A DNA stretch of 64,000 nt from Sphingomonas sp. CL5.1 (GCF_013344685.1 NZ_CP050137.1:2597001-2661000); one strand, 5' to 3'; counted from the first letter of the stretch, positions 28,221-34,957 are shown. Numbers and translations: made by a program. The notes: generated by a model not told the origin, from the sequence alone.

Positions 28221-28285
28221 CGGTTCCCGATAGGACGAGCCTGCGGTTCCTGATCGGACGACTCCGGCGGTTCCTGATAGGACGA
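28221..28285. repeat. Three iterons, presumed oriV
   Basis: Three near-identical 18-bp direct repeats, consensus CGGTTCCTGATAGGACGA, start at 28221 (CCCGA variant), 28244 (GATCGG variant) and 28268 (exact). Spacings of 23 and 24 bp place them on one face of the helix. They lie 3 bp downstream of the repA stop and beside an AT-rich segment (28146-28163, TTCTATTCTATTAG) preceded by the small hairpin GAATCCGAAGGATTC. This is the standard layout of an initiator-bound replication origin. Confidence 0.75.
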
Positions 28286-28288
28286 CCG

Positions 28289-29179
28289 TCATGCCCGTCC
28301 ATCCTCGGCCGGAAGCCGGACGCGCCGCATCGCCGCCGCGAAAGTATCGATCGGCAGCGGCACGAAATTGAGCCGCTCGCGGCCCAAGGCGTGCTCGATC
28401 GAGAGCGTGTAGCCGGGCAACGGCTGGCGGCGGACGATCGCGCGCAGCTCGAACGCGAACCGCTTGAACGGGGAGAGCACGCCGGACTTCAGGTGGAGGT
28501 GAGCGAAGTCGAAGCTCCACCCGCCGGCCTGTCGCCCGCCGTGCTTGCGCACGATCCGATAGAGCCAGCGTTCAAGCCCGCCGGTCAGGTCGAAATAGGT
28601 GCGGTCGATGGTGAGGATCAAAGAGCGGTCGAGGACACCGGCATAGAACCAGTCGGGCAGGATCAGCTCGATGCCCTGCGGTCGCCCATGGGGATCGAGC
28701 CGTTCCTGCCATTCGTTGATCCACGAGAAGCGATGCCGGCGGCGCTGATGCTGCTGGCGGATCGAGGTCGCGACCGTCGTCGACTGGAGCCGGTCGAGCC
28801 CGGCCTTGAGGCGATCGTAATTGTCGCGCCCGGTGCCGCGTCCGATGAAAGTAAGGATTTCGTGCGGGGTGGTCGCCATGAGCCGCGAGGTCGGACGCTG
28901 CGCATCGCGCGCGCCGACGAGCTGGCTCGCCGCCCAGATCAGGACGTCGGCATCCCAGATCGTCGCCATGCCATGTTCGGGGACGGCCTCGACCGAGATC
29001 CATGTCGCGCCCATCCGGAAATCGATCGGCGCGGTGCGGCGGGACTTGGCGAGGCTGAAGAACGGCCACGCCATGAGATCCTGCGCGTCGCGCGCCGCGA
29101 CGGTGCCGGGGATCGAGCGGAACAGGTCGAGCTGGCCGCGTTCGCCGGAATCTACCGCCAATGTCCGGGATCGGCTCAT
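28289..29179 (-). CDS. repA: Replication initiator protein A (RPA family)
   Basis: The 296-residue protein shows the RPA-family order: QLDLFRSIPGTVAARDAQDLM, WPFFSLAKSRRTAPIDFR, then the winged-helix region ATIWDADVLIWAASQL and GRGTGRDNYDRLKAGLDRL. The second half contains INEWQERLDPHGRPQGIEL and RWLYRIVRKHGGRQAGGW, both conserved in the family. It initiates replication at a linked iteron origin; iterons lie right behind the stop. The excisionase-like gene ends 3 bp upstream of its start, so the two are cotranscribed. Confidence 0.9.
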   Translation of the reverse strand: MSRSRTLAVDSGERGQLDLFRSIPGTVAARDAQDLMAWPFFSLAKSRRTAPIDFRMGATWISVEAVPEHGMATIWDADVLIWAASQLVGARDAQRPTSRLMATTPHEILTFIGRGTGRDNYDRLKAGLDRLQSTTVATSIRQQHQRRRHRFSWINEWQERLDPHGRPQGIELILPDWFYAGVLDRSLILTIDRTYFDLTGGLERWLYRIVRKHGGRQAGGWSFDFAHLHLKSGVLSPFKRFAFELRAIVRRQPLPGYTLSIEHALGRERLNFVPLPIDTFAAAMRRVRLPAEDGRA

Positions 29180-29182
29180 CGC

Positions 29183-29446
29183 TCAACGCCGGACCGGACC
29201 GTTGCGGCGCTTGGCGGGAAGGCAGACGCCCGTCCCCGGATCGGAGGTCGACCGGCGCAGACCGAGCTGCGCCCATGCGTCGAGCGCTTCCACGGTATAG
29301 ACGACGCTGCCGCCGAGCTTGTGGTAGGCCGGACCGGTGCCATAGACGCGATGCTTTTCCAGCGTCTTGGGGCTGAGGCCGAGATGCAGCGCCGCATCGG
29401 GCGTTTTCAGATAATAAGCGGTCGGCCGGGGCGGTGGCGTGTCCAT
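29183..29446 (-). CDS. Excisionase-like helix-turn-helix protein (AlpA/RdfS type)
   Basis: The 87-residue protein reads YYLKTPDAALHLGLSPKTLE, KHRVYGTGPAYHKLGGSVVY and TVEALDAWAQLGLR, the winged-helix layout of MerR/Xis-like excisionases. The equivalent gene of ICEMlSymR7A, rdfS, promotes excision and transfer-gene expression. Here it sits in front of repA and downstream of the FseA-like activator gene, the same neighbourhood. Two 15-bp direct repeats lie in its promoter region. No integrase gene is present in the window. Confidence 0.78.
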   Translation of the reverse strand: MDTPPPRPTAYYLKTPDAALHLGLSPKTLEKHRVYGTGPAYHKLGGSVVYTVEALDAWAQLGLRRSTSDPGTGVCLPAKRRNGPVRR

Positions 29447-29484
29447 GGGATGCTCCAGAGTGAACGGGATGCCGCGCGCGCAGT

Positions 29485-29522
29485 GCGGACGGGGCTGGAG
29501 CGCTGTGGCGGACGGGGCTGGA
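29485..29522 (-). promoter_or_regulatory. Direct repeats upstream of the excisionase gene
   Basis: GCGGACGGGGCTGGA occurs exactly at 29485-29499 and 29508-29522, a 23-bp period. In the gene's sense it reads TCCAGCCCCGTCCGC twice, 39-76 nt upstream of the start at 29446. The arrangement suits an activator dimer at an rdfS-like promoter; the DUF6499/DUF2285 protein encoded just upstream is the obvious candidate. Confidence 0.55.
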
Positions 29523-29572
29523 TCAGGCGGAGCGGCTATTTCGCGGCGTGGCTTTTTGTCGCACCGCGCGCC

Positions 29573-30170
29573 TCATCCGCGCAGCAGGGTGCGATATCCG
29601 CCCCGCATCAGCGCGAAGGCCTCGTCGATCAGGCGCTGGGTGCGACGCCGTTCGGCCGACGATTTCCATTCGGCCCCGCGCCCGATCGTCATCCCCGGAT
29701 AGACGTAGCGGCGCGCGATATCGTGGGTGGTGGGCGGCCGCCCGGCGGAATCGAGCGACGCGTCGAGGATCGCGAGGAGCATCGACAGGCGGCGGCGCTG
29801 GAACGGCGTCGGCTGGAAGCCCGGCGGCAATTTCGCCGGCGGCGCGCCAGCGAGCCGCCGATCGAAGCGCTGGAGGGCGGCGAGACGGAGCGGCAGCGCG
29901 TCGTCCCGCACGACGACATAAGCGAGCGGCTGGCCGGCGAGGATATCCCGAATCCAGAGCCGATGCGGGCCGTCGATGTCGCCCAGCACGATATGGCGAC
30001 CGCTGGAGAGGGTCCGGTCATTGAGGATGATCGGCCAGTCGGTGAGATCGACCGGCACCGCCGCGGCGAAGCCGGGCGGGGCGACGTCGAGGATGATCGT
30101 GCCGGGCGCGACCGCCGCGAGCCACAGAGCCGGCTGGTCTGCCGCGAAGACGTCCGGGTCGCATGGGAAA
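29573..30170 (-). CDS. DUF2285 half of an FseA-like activator (entered by +1 frameshift)
   Basis: In the +1 frame after the slip site the protein continues CDPDVFAADQPALWLAAVAP, then GTIILDVAPPGFAAAVPVDL, and the DUF2285 domain proper with RLWIRDILAGQPLAYVVVRD, FQPTPFQRRRLSMLLAILD, and a helix-turn-helix-like tail HDIARRYVYPGMTIG to ALMRGGYRTLLRG. The frame has a TGA upstream near 30196 and no convincing start codon with a ribosome site; the first usable codon (GTG 30058) would discard part of the conserved region. This indicates expression by frameshifting from the DUF6499 frame, as described for msi172-msi171 (FseA) of ICEMlSymR7A. Confidence 0.8.
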
Positions 30171-30350
30171 CGAGAGGCCCCATCGCCGGGCCATCACCTC
30201 CGGCGCCATCGAGGGGGTGGAGTCCGCAGGATGGCGCATCAGCTCGCGATATTGTGCCCGATAGTCGGCGTTGCGGCGGAGGAACTCCTGTGCGAACCCG
30301 GCAAGGTCGAGAGCGCTTGGTCGCGCGGCGCTCTGTTCCCCTTGCTGCAT
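30018..30350 (-). CDS. DUF6499 half of an FseA-like activator (zero frame)
   Basis: From ATG 30350 the protein reads LDLAGFAQEFLRRNADYRAQ, then YRELMRHP and MAPEVMARRWGLSFP, a DUF6499-type N-terminal domain. After SFP the zero frame becomes Arg-rich nonsense and stops at 30018. Homology continues without a gap in the +1 frame (DUF2285 half). Without frameshifting only a truncated product would be made; with it, an activator of about 260 residues. It lies upstream of the excisionase gene it probably controls. Confidence 0.75.
   Translation of the reverse strand: MQQGEQSAARPSALDLAGFAQEFLRRNADYRAQYRELMRHPADSTPSMAPEVMARRWGLSFPMRPGRLRGRPAGSVARGGRARHDHPRRRPARLRRGGAGRSHRLADHPQ
30165..30170 (-). promoter_or_regulatory. 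Candidate +1 ribosomal frameshift site TTT CCC A
   Basis: On the minus strand the zero frame reads TCG TTT CCC ATG; moving the Pro codon one base (CCC to CCA) gives TTC CCA TGC GAC and restores DUF2285. CCC-N is a classical +1-prone codon. Protein similarity on both sides meets exactly at this point (Ser-Phe-Pro then Cys-Asp-Pro-Asp). Confidence 0.7.
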
Positions 30351-30446
30351 CCGCGACCCCTCTCGCGCGTGGGCTTGCAGCCTGATCGGGCGTCGCGGGA
30401 TGCTCCATTCCCATAATTGGGGAGCCGCCTCCCCAGAAATGGTGAC

Positions 30447-30472
30447 CTCCGCCGGCCGGGGCCGGCGGAGGG
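30447..30472 (-). terminator. Strong hairpin after the DUF736 gene
   Basis: CCTCCGCCGGCC and GGCCGGCGGAGG form a 12-bp perfect stem starting 8 bp past the DUF736 stop at 30480. It is followed on the minus strand by CCATTTCTG rather than a clean U run, so it may be a weak or Rho-assisted terminator. Confidence 0.55.
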
Positions 30473-30479
30473 GTGACGA

Positions 30480-30791
30480 TCAGTCGCGGCGGGCGGGCCG
30501 CGTCCAGGTCAGGTTGAAGTTGCCGTCGTCGCCGTCCCACAACTGGGCGTAGATCGGAGCGACGAAGCTGGGATCGTCAAGCTTGAGCGAGAGGAAGGGG
30601 CGTTCGTCGTTGGTGCGCTTCGGCCATCCCGCGCCGATCTCGACGTCGCCGACAAATACCCGATGGGTCGGATTGTTGCCGGTGACTTCCGCCTCGGGGA
30701 CGATGCGGACCGACTTGGCCTTTATGGCGAGGGTGGCAATCTCGCCGCGGAGTTCGCCCGAAACCTTCTTGAAGGTGCCGATCTTGGCCAT
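30480..30791 (-). CDS. DUF736 protein
   Basis: ATG 30791 follows CGAAAGGAACAGCAC. The 103-residue protein is a textbook DUF736: MAKIGTFKKVSGELRGEIA, EVTGNNPTHRVFVGDVEIGAGW, FLSLKLDDPSFVAPIYAQLW and DGNFNLTWTRP. Function of the family is not established; copies travel on conjugative elements of alphaproteobacteria, often several per element. A class A-like hairpin element lies 72 nt upstream of the start. A decayed inverted copy of the same gene follows at 31085 on the other strand. Confidence 0.9.
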   Translation of the reverse strand: MAKIGTFKKVSGELRGEIATLAIKAKSVRIVPEAEVTGNNPTHRVFVGDVEIGAGWPKRTNDERPFLSLKLDDPSFVAPIYAQLWDGDDGNFNLTWTRPARRD

Positions 30792-30862
30792 GTGCTGTTC
30801 CTTTCGTTTCGAGCCGCGCCATTGCGGTCTCGATGCGCTGGTTGGGCCGGCAGGCGACCGGC

Positions 30863-30975
30863 GCTGCAGCCGAAGGCCCGGAGCGAAGCGGAGGACGGCG
30901 TGGGCCGGGCTTTCTTGTCGCGCGAGGAACGGCGGCACGCCGGGGGAAGAAAGTTTGGTCCCACGCTGTTGCAGC
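30863..30975 (-). promoter_or_regulatory. Class A-like structured leader element, copy A4
   Basis: Nested complementary segments: GCTGCA (30863) with TGCAGC (30970), GCGTGGG (30898) with CCCACGC (30960), CTTTCTT (30910) with AAGAAAG (30947). It lacks the ATTTT/AAAAT core of A1-A3 but keeps the three-stem order, and it ends 72 nt before the DUF736 start. Confidence 0.45.
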
Positions 30976-31084
30976 AAGCCGGGCGAGCGTCAGCGACCCT
31001 GCCGGCATCAAGCGCATCGATACGAGACCGCTTTGGCGTGGCGCGGAATGAAGGGGGCGGCACTGGCCATGGTCGACGCGTGAG

Positions 31085-31330
31085 GGTGGTTCGGGCGAAC
31101 TTCGCGGCGAGGTTGTCACCCTGACATGGGTGGGCAATGTCGAAATCGCGTCGTGCGAGGCGGAAGTCATCGGCGACGATCCGGTCGGGTCGAGGAACGT
31201 CGGCAAAGTCGAGATCGGTGCGGGATGGACGCTCGCCCACGGCGAGGTCGCTTGCTATCGTCAGCCGGCGTGACCGGGATGGGGTGCTCGATCTACGCGC
31301 AACTGGGGGACGGCATGGACGATCAATTCA
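31085..31330 (+). pseudogene. DUF736 remnant, opposite orientation
   Basis: A plus-strand frame ending at TGA 31271-31273 reads GGSGELRGEVVTLTWVGNVE, then AEVIGDDPVGSRNVGKVEIG and AGWT, aligned with the middle of the DUF736 protein at 30480. The N-terminal MAKIGTF part is missing. A further match, SIYAQLGDGMDDQFN, follows in another frame at 31286-31330, equivalent to PIYAQLWDGDDGNFN. The gene is therefore truncated and frameshifted. Its tail overlaps the first codons of the MucR gene. Confidence 0.75.
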
Positions 31331-31812
31331 ACCGGGTCAGGATCGCGGCTCGCCTCGCCGCGGCGTGGTTGTCGAATCCGAGGACGGTCGCGACGGCGGA
31401 GTCGATCACCGACATTCTGTCATCGGTGCATGCGGGCCTCCTCAGGATCGAGGAAGGTGCGCGTCGCGAGCGCGATGCTGCTGCGGTGCCAACTTATGTC
31501 CCGGCGGTGTCCGTGCGGCAGTCGCTTGCCTCACCGATGCGGATCATTTCGATGATCGATGGCAAGCCCTATGCAACCTTGCGCCCACACCTCGCCGCGC
31601 ACGGCCTGACCCCGGCCGCCTATCGGGCGCGCTATGATCTCAAGCCCGATTATCCGATGGTCGCGCCGGCGCTGACCGAGCAGCGTCGAGCCGTTGCCGC
31701 CCGGATCGGCTTGGGCCGATCGCGCGGCAAGGCGGCGATCGCCGAGGCTCCGGTCGAGCCGGTCGCTGCGGCGCCCAAGCGACGGAAGCTCACGCTGGCG
31801 CTCAAGGGCTGA
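31315..31812 (+). CDS. MucR/Ros-family regulator without zinc cysteines
   Basis: ATG 31315 follows GGGGGACGGC. The 165-residue protein has FNRVRIAARLAAAWLSNPRT (oligomerisation part), then MRIISMIDGKPYATLRPHLA, AAHGLTPAAYRARYDLKPDY and PMVAPALTEQRRAVAARIGLG, the MucR/Ros DNA-binding core. The two Cys that bind zinc in Ros are replaced (Ser and Asp), as in the zinc-independent Ml proteins of Mesorhizobium. It is probably a silencer of horizontally acquired AT-rich promoters on the element. The C-terminus is Ala/Lys rich. The first codons overlap a DUF736 remnant. Confidence 0.85.
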   Translation: MDDQFNRVRIAARLAAAWLSNPRTVATAESITDILSSVHAGLLRIEEGARRERDAAAVPTYVPAVSVRQSLASPMRIISMIDGKPYATLRPHLAAHGLTPAAYRARYDLKPDYPMVAPALTEQRRAVAARIGLGRSRGKAAIAEAPVEPVAAAPKRRKLTLALKG

Positions 31813-31847
31813 CCACGCTTTCGGCGCTTCCCGGCGGCGCGGCGGGG

Positions 31848-31967
31848 TCAAGGATCGCGGGGCTCGTCCCGCGACCGCGTGCGGCGATGGGGGAAACGAT
31901 TTTCCTGTGCGCGGTCGGCGGCAGCGCCGCTGCGCGCAGGAAAATGGTGGGGCCCCGTCGTCCTTGA
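31848..31967. promoter_or_regulatory. Class A structured element, copy A2
   Basis: Outer TCAAGGA (31848) with TCCTTGA (31961), middle CGATGGGG (31885) with CCCCGTCG (31953), inner ATTTTCCTG (31899) with CAGGAAAAT (31937). It lies between the convergent MucR and 109-residue genes, so unlike the other copies it does not directly precede a start codon. Confidence 0.6.
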
Positions 31968-32093
31968 GGCCGCCGCGCCGCCCTTCCGACGATCGGTGCC
32001 GTCGGGGAATGATCGCCATTCCCCGGCGCGGAGCTTTCCGGGCGACCGAAAGCCGTGGCGGCTGGGCGCCGCCACGACCTTGGTCTGCTGCGC

Positions 32094-32423
32094 CTAGAAG
32101 GGCACGTCGCCCTCGCGGTGCGGCAGCGGCTCCTGATCCTTGCCGATCTCGATGACGTGGGCCGCTGATATGACTGCGTGATGGTCGATGAAGCTGCCCA
32201 TGTAGCGCGGCGAATCGATGATCGTCAGCGCGTGACCCCGCGCCGCGATCTTCGCGAGCTTCCACATCTTCCTGATCGCCTTGTCCCGCTTGTGCCCCTT
32301 GAGCGGACGCGCATGATCGAGCGCCTCGCGGACCGCGTGCAGCATGACATAGGCGCGCGCCATGGTGAGCAGATATTCGGGATCGTTCTCGCCAGCGCGG
32401 CGATCGTGGATCGAGAGTTTCAT
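32094..32423 (-). CDS. Hypothetical protein, 109 residues
   Basis: ATG 32423 has a strong ribosome site (CAGAGGAGAACGACC). The sequence MKLSIHDRRAGENDPEYLLT, AREALDHARPLKGHKRDKA-like helical middle and HALTIIDSPRYMGSFIDHHA suggest a mixed alpha/beta fold rich in His and charged residues; I recognise no family. The leader can pair CTCCTC with GAGGAG at the ribosome site, and class A copy A3 begins 54 nt upstream. Both suggest post-transcriptional control. Confidence 0.65.
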   Translation of the reverse strand: MKLSIHDRRAGENDPEYLLTMARAYVMLHAVREALDHARPLKGHKRDKAIRKMWKLAKIAARGHALTIIDSPRYMGSFIDHHAVISAAHVIEIGKDQEPLPHREGDVPF

Positions 32424-32476
32424 GGTCGTTCTCCTCTGGTGTTGAGGAGATCAGCGTGTCTCGCGCAGTGGCGCGG

Positions 32477-32609
32477 GTCGGGGACGCGGCCTTGGCCGCG
32501 CCGCGAAGCGGGCAATGGTGGAGCCGATTTTGTTGCATCATGACAAAAAGGAACGCGCGCGAAGCGCGCTCCCCTTTGCAAGAAAATTGGGGGACCGTTG
32601 ATCCTCGAC
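32477..32609 (-). promoter_or_regulatory. Class A structured leader element, copy A3 (diverged)
   Basis: Outer GTCGGGGA (32477) with TCCTCGAC (32602), middle CAATGGT (32513) with ACCGTTG (32594), inner ATTTTGTTGCA (32527) with TGCAAGAAAAT (32577). All three stems differ in bases from A1/A2 yet remain paired with only wobble or single mismatches. It ends 54 nt before the 109-residue gene. Confidence 0.6.
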
Positions 32610-32711
32610 GCGTGACGCAGCGTGAGATACGCTGATCTCCCTGGCAGTTTTCCGACACGCGCCACACGCTCGGAATCCGCGGCGGCGAGATTCGGCCCGA
32701 CCCCGAAAATG

Positions 32712-33167
32712 CTAGATCGAGGTGGTGACAGACGGCGCCCTGGTCGATTCAGCCGGTGATGTCGCGACGTCCAGCGTCGTGAGCCGCCGCCACGCGGCGG
32801 CTGCTACGACAAAGGCGCCGATCCAGCTCAGGATCGTCACTATCGCCCCCGCGCCGATCGCCATGACGCCGATGCCGTAAACGGCGTGATAGCCGGCAAT
32901 CCCGGCCGGGACGGCATAAAGGAGCGCGAGTCCGAGGCGTGCGAGCGGCGAGCGCACCGTCGAGAACAGCACCTGGCCGCCGGCGAGCACGAGAATGGCA
33001 ACCGCGAAGCCGCCGAGGATCGAGGCGACCAGGCCCTGGCTGTGATTGTGCATGAAGAAGGCGGTCGTCACGCCGGCCCAGAACGGAAGCGCATAGATCG
33101 CCAGGCTGAACACCAGCCAGAGCATGTAGAGACCGGCGAAGACGCCAAGGATGAGAATGATGGTCAT
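32712..33167 (-). CDS. Small integral membrane protein
   Basis: ATG 33167 follows AGAGAAGGACGCTCT. The 151-residue protein has four hydrophobic segments (about 2-35, 45-65, 72-95 and 98-122) with FFMHNHSQGLVASILGGFAV between the first two. The C-terminus is polar. No family is recognised. Similar small membrane proteins are common on conjugative elements, and an entry-exclusion or envelope role would be a guess. Confidence 0.7.
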   Translation of the reverse strand: MTIILILGVFAGLYMLWLVFSLAIYALPFWAGVTTAFFMHNHSQGLVASILGGFAVAILVLAGGQVLFSTVRSPLARLGLALLYAVPAGIAGYHAVYGIGVMAIGAGAIVTILSWIGAFVVAAAAWRRLTTLDVATSPAESTRAPSVTTSI

Positions 33168-33302
33168 AGAGCGTCCTTCTCTGACGAAAAGTTGGACGCG
33201 CCTGCCACCTCCTCCACAGCGCTATGTCCTCGTAGGATAGCGCCGCCGGCGATCGAGCGAAACCGAATTCTGCCCGATCGGGAAAGCGGATCGGCGCGCC
33301 GA

Positions 33303-33467
33303 TCAACCGGGAAAGGGGTCATATTCACGCACGACCTGCGCGTCGTTGCCGTCGAACTCGTCCCACGGCATCACGGCATAGCCGTCGTCGGTGCGGACCA
33401 GGACGATGACCTTCATCAACGTCCGCGCGAGATTCCAGGCGAGCCTCTGGGCGGTGGTGAGCGGCAT
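33303..33467 (-). CDS. Small acidic protein, 54 residues
   Basis: ATG 33467 is preceded by CCGACAGGAGCCATTCCC. The product reads MPLTTAQRLAWNLARTLMKV, IVLVRTDDGYAVMPWDEFDG and ends VVREYDPFPG. The short, strongly translated frame with conserved-looking DDGYAVMPWDEFDG indicates a real gene of unknown function. A class B leader element lies 67 nt upstream of the start, with a GAGCGGGAATGGTCCCGCTC hairpin between element and start. Confidence 0.7.
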   Translation of the reverse strand: MPLTTAQRLAWNLARTLMKVIVLVRTDDGYAVMPWDEFDGNDAQVVREYDPFPG

Positions 33468-33533
33468 GGGAATGGCTCCTGTCGGTGGAGCGGGACCATT
33501 CCCGCTCGACAGGCGCCCCCAGGGCGGAAGGCT

Positions 33534-33607
33534 GGCCGCAATCACCGCGCCCCGTAGGGCGCGGCCGCACGCCGCGCGTAGCGGACCCTTTACGGGTTGA
33601 TTGGCCG
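33534..33607 (-). promoter_or_regulatory. Class B structured leader element, copy B1
   Basis: Outer stem GGCC-g-CAATCA (33534-33544) with TGATTG-GCC (33599-33607), inner hairpin ACCCtttacGGGT. In the other class B copies the outer stem is CCGTCA/TGACGG; here both arms have changed together (CAATCA/TGATTG), a compensatory change. It ends 67 nt before the start of the 54-residue gene. Confidence 0.6.
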
Positions 33608-33869
33608 AGGTCAGCCTTCCACCAGGGGAACAGCGCTTGCGATGCGGGTGGTCCGGTTCATCCGACCGGTGCTGTTTGCCGCTCTGCGCTGCCGGATGCC
33701 CGGATGGATCGCGATCGGTGTTGGAGGTTCATCGTTGCCGGGAGCTGGCGCCGGACGGGCATGGCCGGGATGGGGCGTGACAAGGGCGGGCAGATTGATA
33801 TGTCGGCGGTCCGCGCGCTTAGGCCGGCCAGCCTCGGGGTGCGTATCTCATCAACGGGAGCAATGTTGC

Positions 33870-34145
33870 GTGAACAATAATGACCTCGCCGAGGCGCTTG
33901 CCGCGTCCAACGGCATCACCAAGGCCAACGCCCGCAAATATGTCGACGACATGTTCGCCGCGATTGCCGCCGCCGCGGCCAAGGGCGATGAGATCGCCTT
34001 GTCGGGCTTCGGCAAGTTCAAGGTGAAGCGCACCGAGGCGCGCGACGGACGCAATCCGTCAACCGGCGAGACGATCAAGATCGCCGCGTCGAACAAGCTG
34101 ACCTTCGCGCCCGCGAAAGCGGTCAAGGACCGGCTAAACGGCTGA
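33870..34145 (+). CDS. HU-family DNA-binding protein
   Basis: The start is GTG 33870 (CGGGAG upstream). The 91-residue product matches the HU/IHF fold: NNNDLAEALAASNGITKANA, ALSGFGKFKVKRTEARDGRN, PSTGETIKIAASNKLTFAPA and KAVKDRLNG. The arm motif RNPSTGETI is intact. It bends DNA and may serve replication or recombination of the element. It stands alone on the plus strand; the 260 bp upstream show no gene. A terminator hairpin follows at 34154. Confidence 0.9.
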   Translation: MNNNDLAEALAASNGITKANARKYVDDMFAAIAAAAAKGDEIALSGFGKFKVKRTEARDGRNPSTGETIKIAASNKLTFAPAKAVKDRLNG

Positions 34146-34153
34146 TGCATGCT

Positions 34154-34181
34154 GTCGGGGCGGCCGCGAAACCGCCCCGAC
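34154..34181. terminator. Bidirectional hairpin between convergent genes
   Basis: GTCGGGGCGG and CCGCCCCGAC form a 10-bp perfect stem between the HU stop (34145) and the stop of the minus-strand 102-residue gene (34194). No U run is visible. Confidence 0.55.
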
Positions 34182-34193
34182 GGTTCCGGCGCG

Positions 34194-34502
34194 TCAGGTG
34201 AGTGGCCAGCCGAGGCGCTCCATCAGCGAGCGGCCGCGCGGTTGCGCCGCTTCGCGCGCCATGTCGACAAGGATCTCGTCGTCGAGCGTATCTAGGTCGA
34301 AGCCGCGCTCCTTCGCCGCAGCAATGAGTGAGGCGAGGTCGGGATATTGATCGAAGCGCGTGCCGAGCCACAAGCGCGGCTGCTCGGTCGCCGGATCCTC
34401 GAACGCCTGGAGGAAATAGGTCCGCATCGGGGGATCGTAGCCGATGATGGCATTCTCGTCGGTGCGATCGGGGGAGCGGACGATGACGGGGTGACGGCTC
34501 AT
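34194..34502 (-). CDS. Hypothetical protein, 102 residues
   Basis: ATG 34502 follows TGAAAGGCAATGAC. The protein reads MSRHPVIVRSPDRTDENAII, GYDPPMRTYFLQAFEDPATE and ARGFDLDTL-like helical end with MERLGWPLT. RLWLGTRFDQYPDLASLIAAAKERG resembles small phage/plasmid proteins whose role is unknown. A terminator hairpin separates it from the upstream DUF736 gene (34571). Confidence 0.65.
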   Translation of the reverse strand: MSRHPVIVRSPDRTDENAIIGYDPPMRTYFLQAFEDPATEQPRLWLGTRFDQYPDLASLIAAAKERGFDLDTLDDEILVDMAREAAQPRGRSLMERLGWPLT

Positions 34503-34536
34503 GTCATTGCCTTTCAGCAAGAGGTGGCAAGAAGGC

Positions 34537-34558
34537 GGCCCCATCTTGCGATGGGGCC
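34537..34558 (-). terminator. Hairpin terminator after the second DUF736 gene
   Basis: GGCCCCAT and ATGGGGCC form a perfect 8-bp stem starting 13 bp past the DUF736 stop; on the minus strand GCCTTCTTGCC follows, a weak U-rich tail. Confidence 0.6.
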
Positions 34559-34570
34559 GAAACCGGCGCG

Positions 34571-34891
34571 TCAGGCCGGCGGATTCCAGATCGCGACCTT
34601 CTTCGTCGGGTCGTCGCCGGGCGCGTTGGCGATGTTGGCGTAGATCGTCCCGAACTCCGGTGCCGACAGCGAGAGCGAGGTGTATTCGGCGCCGGTGCTC
34701 TGGGACTCGCGATCCCAACCCGCTCCGAGTTCGAAGCTGTTCTTCCGGCTGAGGACGCGCCAGTCGGGGTCGTTCTCCTTCATCTTACGCGCATTACGGA
34801 TGATCGTGATCGGCGCCGTGACGTTGAGGGTGGTCAGCATGCCGTCCATCGTGCCGTCCGGCTTCACGGTCAGGGTCGCAACGATAGCCAT
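34571..34891 (-). CDS. DUF736 protein, diverged
   Basis: ATG 34891 follows CCCAAGGAGATTTGAC. The 106-residue protein reads MAIVATLTVKPDGTMDGMLT, SFELGAGWDRESQSTGAEYT, SLSLSAPEFGTIYANIANAP and GDDPTKKVAIWNPPA. The GAGW, SLSLSAPEF and IYAN positions align with DUF736, while the N-terminal half is diverged. Function unknown. A class B leader element lies 67 nt upstream, with CCGGGGAATGGTCTCCGG between it and the ribosome site. Confidence 0.8.
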   Translation of the reverse strand: MAIVATLTVKPDGTMDGMLTTLNVTAPITIIRNARKMKENDPDWRVLSRKNSFELGAGWDRESQSTGAEYTSLSLSAPEFGTIYANIANAPGDDPTKKVAIWNPPA

Positions 34892-34957
34892 GTCAAATCT
34901 CCTTGGGTTACCCGGAGACCATTCCCCGGTGTCGCCCATCGGAGGGGCCGTGGCCCG

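Noticed and set aside
33608..33869. Possible gene upstream of HU in the same frame
   Set aside because: The frame is open but its translation is low-complexity and lacks a ribosome site; the HU start at GTG 33870 is better supported.
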